64,000 nt of DNA from Bacillota bacterium (lineage in GTDB: Bacteria; Bacillota; Clostridia; Acetivibrionales; DTU013): NCBI GenBank assembly GCA_023418915.1, contig JAEZYU010000063.1, forward strand, positions 1 through 64,000, in the 5' to 3' direction. The translations under genes and the position numbers were made by a program. This document shows, piece by piece, positions 62,280-64,000 of this stretch. Each line of letters opens with the position of its first letter. Position 1 is the first letter of the stretch. The notes under the pieces were generated by a model. That model had not been told where the DNA came from. It saw nothing but the letters and a program-made list of their open reading frames with translations, and made no database searches.

Positions 62280-62753
62280 TTGAAGAGCAAAAAAACCGTA
62301 CTCGTGGTTTTGGTCATTGCTTTGATTTGCGTATGTTCGCTGATTGGACCTGATCCGCTTTTCAGACTGAGCGGCTCATATGCTCAAAACAGAGGTGTCA
62401 GTGATGAGCAGCTGCTGGCCAGAGCGATAAATGGCGAGGCCAGAGGTGAGCCGTATGAGGGACAGGTTGCTGTTGGAGCCGTAATCCTGAACAGAGTCAA
62501 AGATGCTGATTTTCCAAATACCATTGCCGGAGTTATCTACCAGCCGGGCGCTTTTACAGCGGTGGATGACGGTCAGATAAATGTGCCAATTGATACGGCC
62601 TCTACTGTCGTCAAAGCGGCACGGGATGCACTGGACGGCTGGGATCCGACCAATGGCTGTATTTATTACTGGAATCCTGCGACCGCAACAAGTTCATGGA
62701 TATGGAGCAGAAAAATCGTCTCAAAAATAGGGAAACATAATTTCGGAGTATAA
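62280..62753 (+). CDS. sleB: Spore cortex-lytic enzyme SleB-type hydrolase, short form
   Basis: This is a protein of about 157 aa. A signal-like hydrophobic start (6-24) is followed by a hydrolase_2 domain: LLARAINGEARGEPYEGQ with the catalytic Glu, VGAVILNRV, and a YYWNPATATS end. Full SleB proteins carry a peptidoglycan-binding domain between signal and catalytic part; here it is absent. The next gene is ypeB, the usual SleB partner, which supports the name. The start is TTG 62280 after GGAGGAGGG; ATG 62256 lies before that site. Confidence 0.88.
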   Translation: MKSKKTVLVVLVIALICVCSLIGPDPLFRLSGSYAQNRGVSDEQLLARAINGEARGEPYEGQVAVGAVILNRVKDADFPNTIAGVIYQPGAFTAVDDGQINVPIDTASTVVKAARDALDGWDPTNGCIYYWNPATATSSWIWSRKIVSKIGKHNFGV

Positions 62754-62853
62754 TTTACACTTCGATCAAAGCACACAAAAAATTAATAAAACTCAAAAGG
62801 TTTCTGCGTAAAAGAAGCAGTAATGGACAAATTGCCTGAAGGAGGAAATTGAT

Positions 62854-64000
62854 TTGCGTATACGGGATAAACTTCTGGATTTTAAAAGGAGATTGTCAGA
62901 TAGAAAAATGTACAGCATTGTTGTTGTATTGGTAGCAGCCGTGGCTGCATGGGGTATATATCAATACAAGCGTGTAGGTGATCTGAGGCAGGAGCTGGAC
63001 AATCAATACAACAGGGCATTCTATGAAATGGTCGGGTATGTAAACAATGTGGAATCTCTCCTCGCCAAATCGATGGTGAGCACAACTACCGACAGGACAG
63101 CCATAACACTGCAGGAAGCATGGAGGCAGGCGGGACTTGCACAGACAAATCTTGGGCAGCTGCCGGTTTCACAGCCTGTACTGGCAAGCACATCGAAATT
63201 CCTTACTCAGGTCAGTGACCTCAGTCTGACGCTGGACAACCAAAACATCAGAGGCAAAACGCTGAACGATGAGCAATACAGCATGGTTGAAAAGCTTTAT
63301 AAGTACTCCGAGTCTCTGAACAAAAACCTGAGAGGGCTTCAGGACGACCTGAATGCAGGAAGGCTCAGATGGGGAGAGCTTGCTAATAAGGGGACGAAAT
63401 TGTTCAGCAAGACTAAGCCCGGTGAAATGATGAAGAAAGTAGAGGCTGTAGGAGAAACCTTTAAGGACTATCCGACCCTGATATATGATGGCCCGTTCTC
63501 TGACCACATGACTTCAGCCGAGCCGCGCGGGCTCACAGGAGATAATATTAATTCGGAACAGGCAAAGGAAAAGGCTCGTGAATTTTTTGGGAAGGATCGG
63601 GTACAGGAAATAACCGATTCAGGAAAAAATGACCACGGCCAGATCAAGACCTATAGTTATCAGGTTAAGCTCAAAAATGCATCCGATGATCAAACTGTGA
63701 ATATCAGTGTGACTCAGAAGGGCGGACATATAAACTGGATGCTGAACAACAGGAATGTCAATGATGAAAAGCTCGACATGGATAAAGCAAAAGCAGCCGG
63801 CATCAAGTTTTTAAAGGAAAAGGGCTATGACGGCATGGAGGATACTTATTACCTTAAGAATGATAATACCGCTACAATCAATTATGCCTACAGACAGGAC
63901 GACGTTACCATGTATCCTGACCTCATCAAACTGAAGATTGCTCTGGACAATGGCGAAATAGTTGGAGTGGAGGCAAAATCCTACCTGTCAAACCATACTG
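62854..64000 (+). CDS. ypeB: Germination protein YpeB (cut by the window end)
   Basis: The frame is open to the window edge (382 codons visible). The start is TTG 62854 after GGAGG. A membrane anchor lies at about residues 20-38, followed by QYNRAFYEMVGYVNNVESLLAKS, typical of YpeB. The C-terminal part contains PepSY-like repeats (INSEQAKEKAREFFGK). YpeB is needed to localise and stabilise SleB in the spore; the two genes are 100 bases apart. Confidence 0.95.
   Translation, partial: MRIRDKLLDFKRRLSDRKMYSIVVVLVAAVAAWGIYQYKRVGDLRQELDNQYNRAFYEMVGYVNNVESLLAKSMVSTTTDRTAITLQEAWRQAGLAQTNLGQLPVSQPVLASTSKFLTQVSDLSLTLDNQNIRGKTLNDEQYSMVEKLYKYSESLNKNLRGLQDDLNAGRLRWGELANKGTKLFSKTKPGEMMKKVEAVGETFKDYPTLIYDGPFSDHMTSAEPRGLTGDNINSEQAKEKAREFFGKDRVQEITDSGKNDHGQIKTYSYQVKLKNASDDQTVNISVTQKGGHINWMLNNRNVNDEKLDMDKAKAAGIKFLKEKGYDGMEDTYYLKNDNTATINYAYRQDDVTMYPDLIKLKIALDNGEIVGVEAKSYLSNHT

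Overview
The window is the replication-origin region of an anaerobic, endospore-forming member of the Bacillota, most likely class Clostridia. The evidence is the order rpmH-rnpA-yidD-yidC-jag-mnmE-mnmG-rsmG-noc on one side of oriC and dnaA-dnaN-S4-recF-remB-gyrB on the other, a one-chain pyruvate:ferredoxin oxidoreductase, formate-tetrahydrofolate ligase, and spore genes (bofA, a CotS-type kinase, yabG, SPOCS/LysM, sleB, ypeB). The genus cannot be fixed from the sequence alone.

Layout. 1-780: leader and two tandem promoters of an rRNA operon running out of the left edge. 781-11583, minus strand: gyrA, noc, rsmG, mnmG, mnmE, khpB, yidC, yidD, rnpA, rpmH. 11584-12438: oriC with DnaA boxes. 12439-18906, plus strand: dnaA to gyrB. 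18907-20333: a gene-free 1.4 kb stretch with three parS sites and copies of a palindromic repeat. 20334-22660: parA, parB and a DUF4446 gene, with a fourth parS. 22979-29002: an exosortase-G (XrtG) trio: a pterin-synthase-like/GT-C membrane fusion, the exosortase itself with a fused surface domain, and a processive glycosyltransferase. 29148-29389: two tRNA-Ser genes. 29680-34707: MBOAT, SGNH-deacetylase fusion, acyl carrier protein and FkbH-like HAD enzyme, which together look like a Dlt pathway with the amino-acid ligase replaced. 34754-39986: a membrane protein, a glycine-rich stress protein, a VanW protein, a Nudix hydrolase, DUF2508 and bofA. 40645-48608: PFOR, a CotS-like kinase, fhs, yabG, veg. 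48804-52389: SPOCS/LysM, ispE, a GntR regulator and an HMA protein. 52569-55980: an AAA+ ATPase, a PspA/ESCRT-III-like protein and a membrane coiled-coil protein. 56189-64000: acpS, a YhaO/YhaN nuclease pair, a lipoprotein with an apparently dead NlpC/P60 domain, a UgtP-like glycosyltransferase, sleB and the start of ypeB.

How the parts work together. Transcription diverges from oriC in the leading-strand direction for nearly all core genes. Initiation (DnaA, DnaN), topology (GyrA, GyrB) and segregation (ParA, ParB, Noc, parS) are co-located. Two adjoining accessory blocks appear devoted to the cell surface: the XrtG trio (protein sorting and glycan synthesis) and the Dlt-like set (acylation or glycerylation and deacetylation of a glycan). 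The right third is spore and envelope biology.

The best candidates for undescribed systems are the FkbH-ACP-MBOAT-SGNH/deacetylase operon and the AAA+/PspA/membrane coiled-coil cluster. A family of about 300-bp hairpin-rich repeats is scattered through the intergenic spaces, and one copy supplies the last codons of the fkbH-like gene. All functional statements rest on motifs read by eye; no database search was run.
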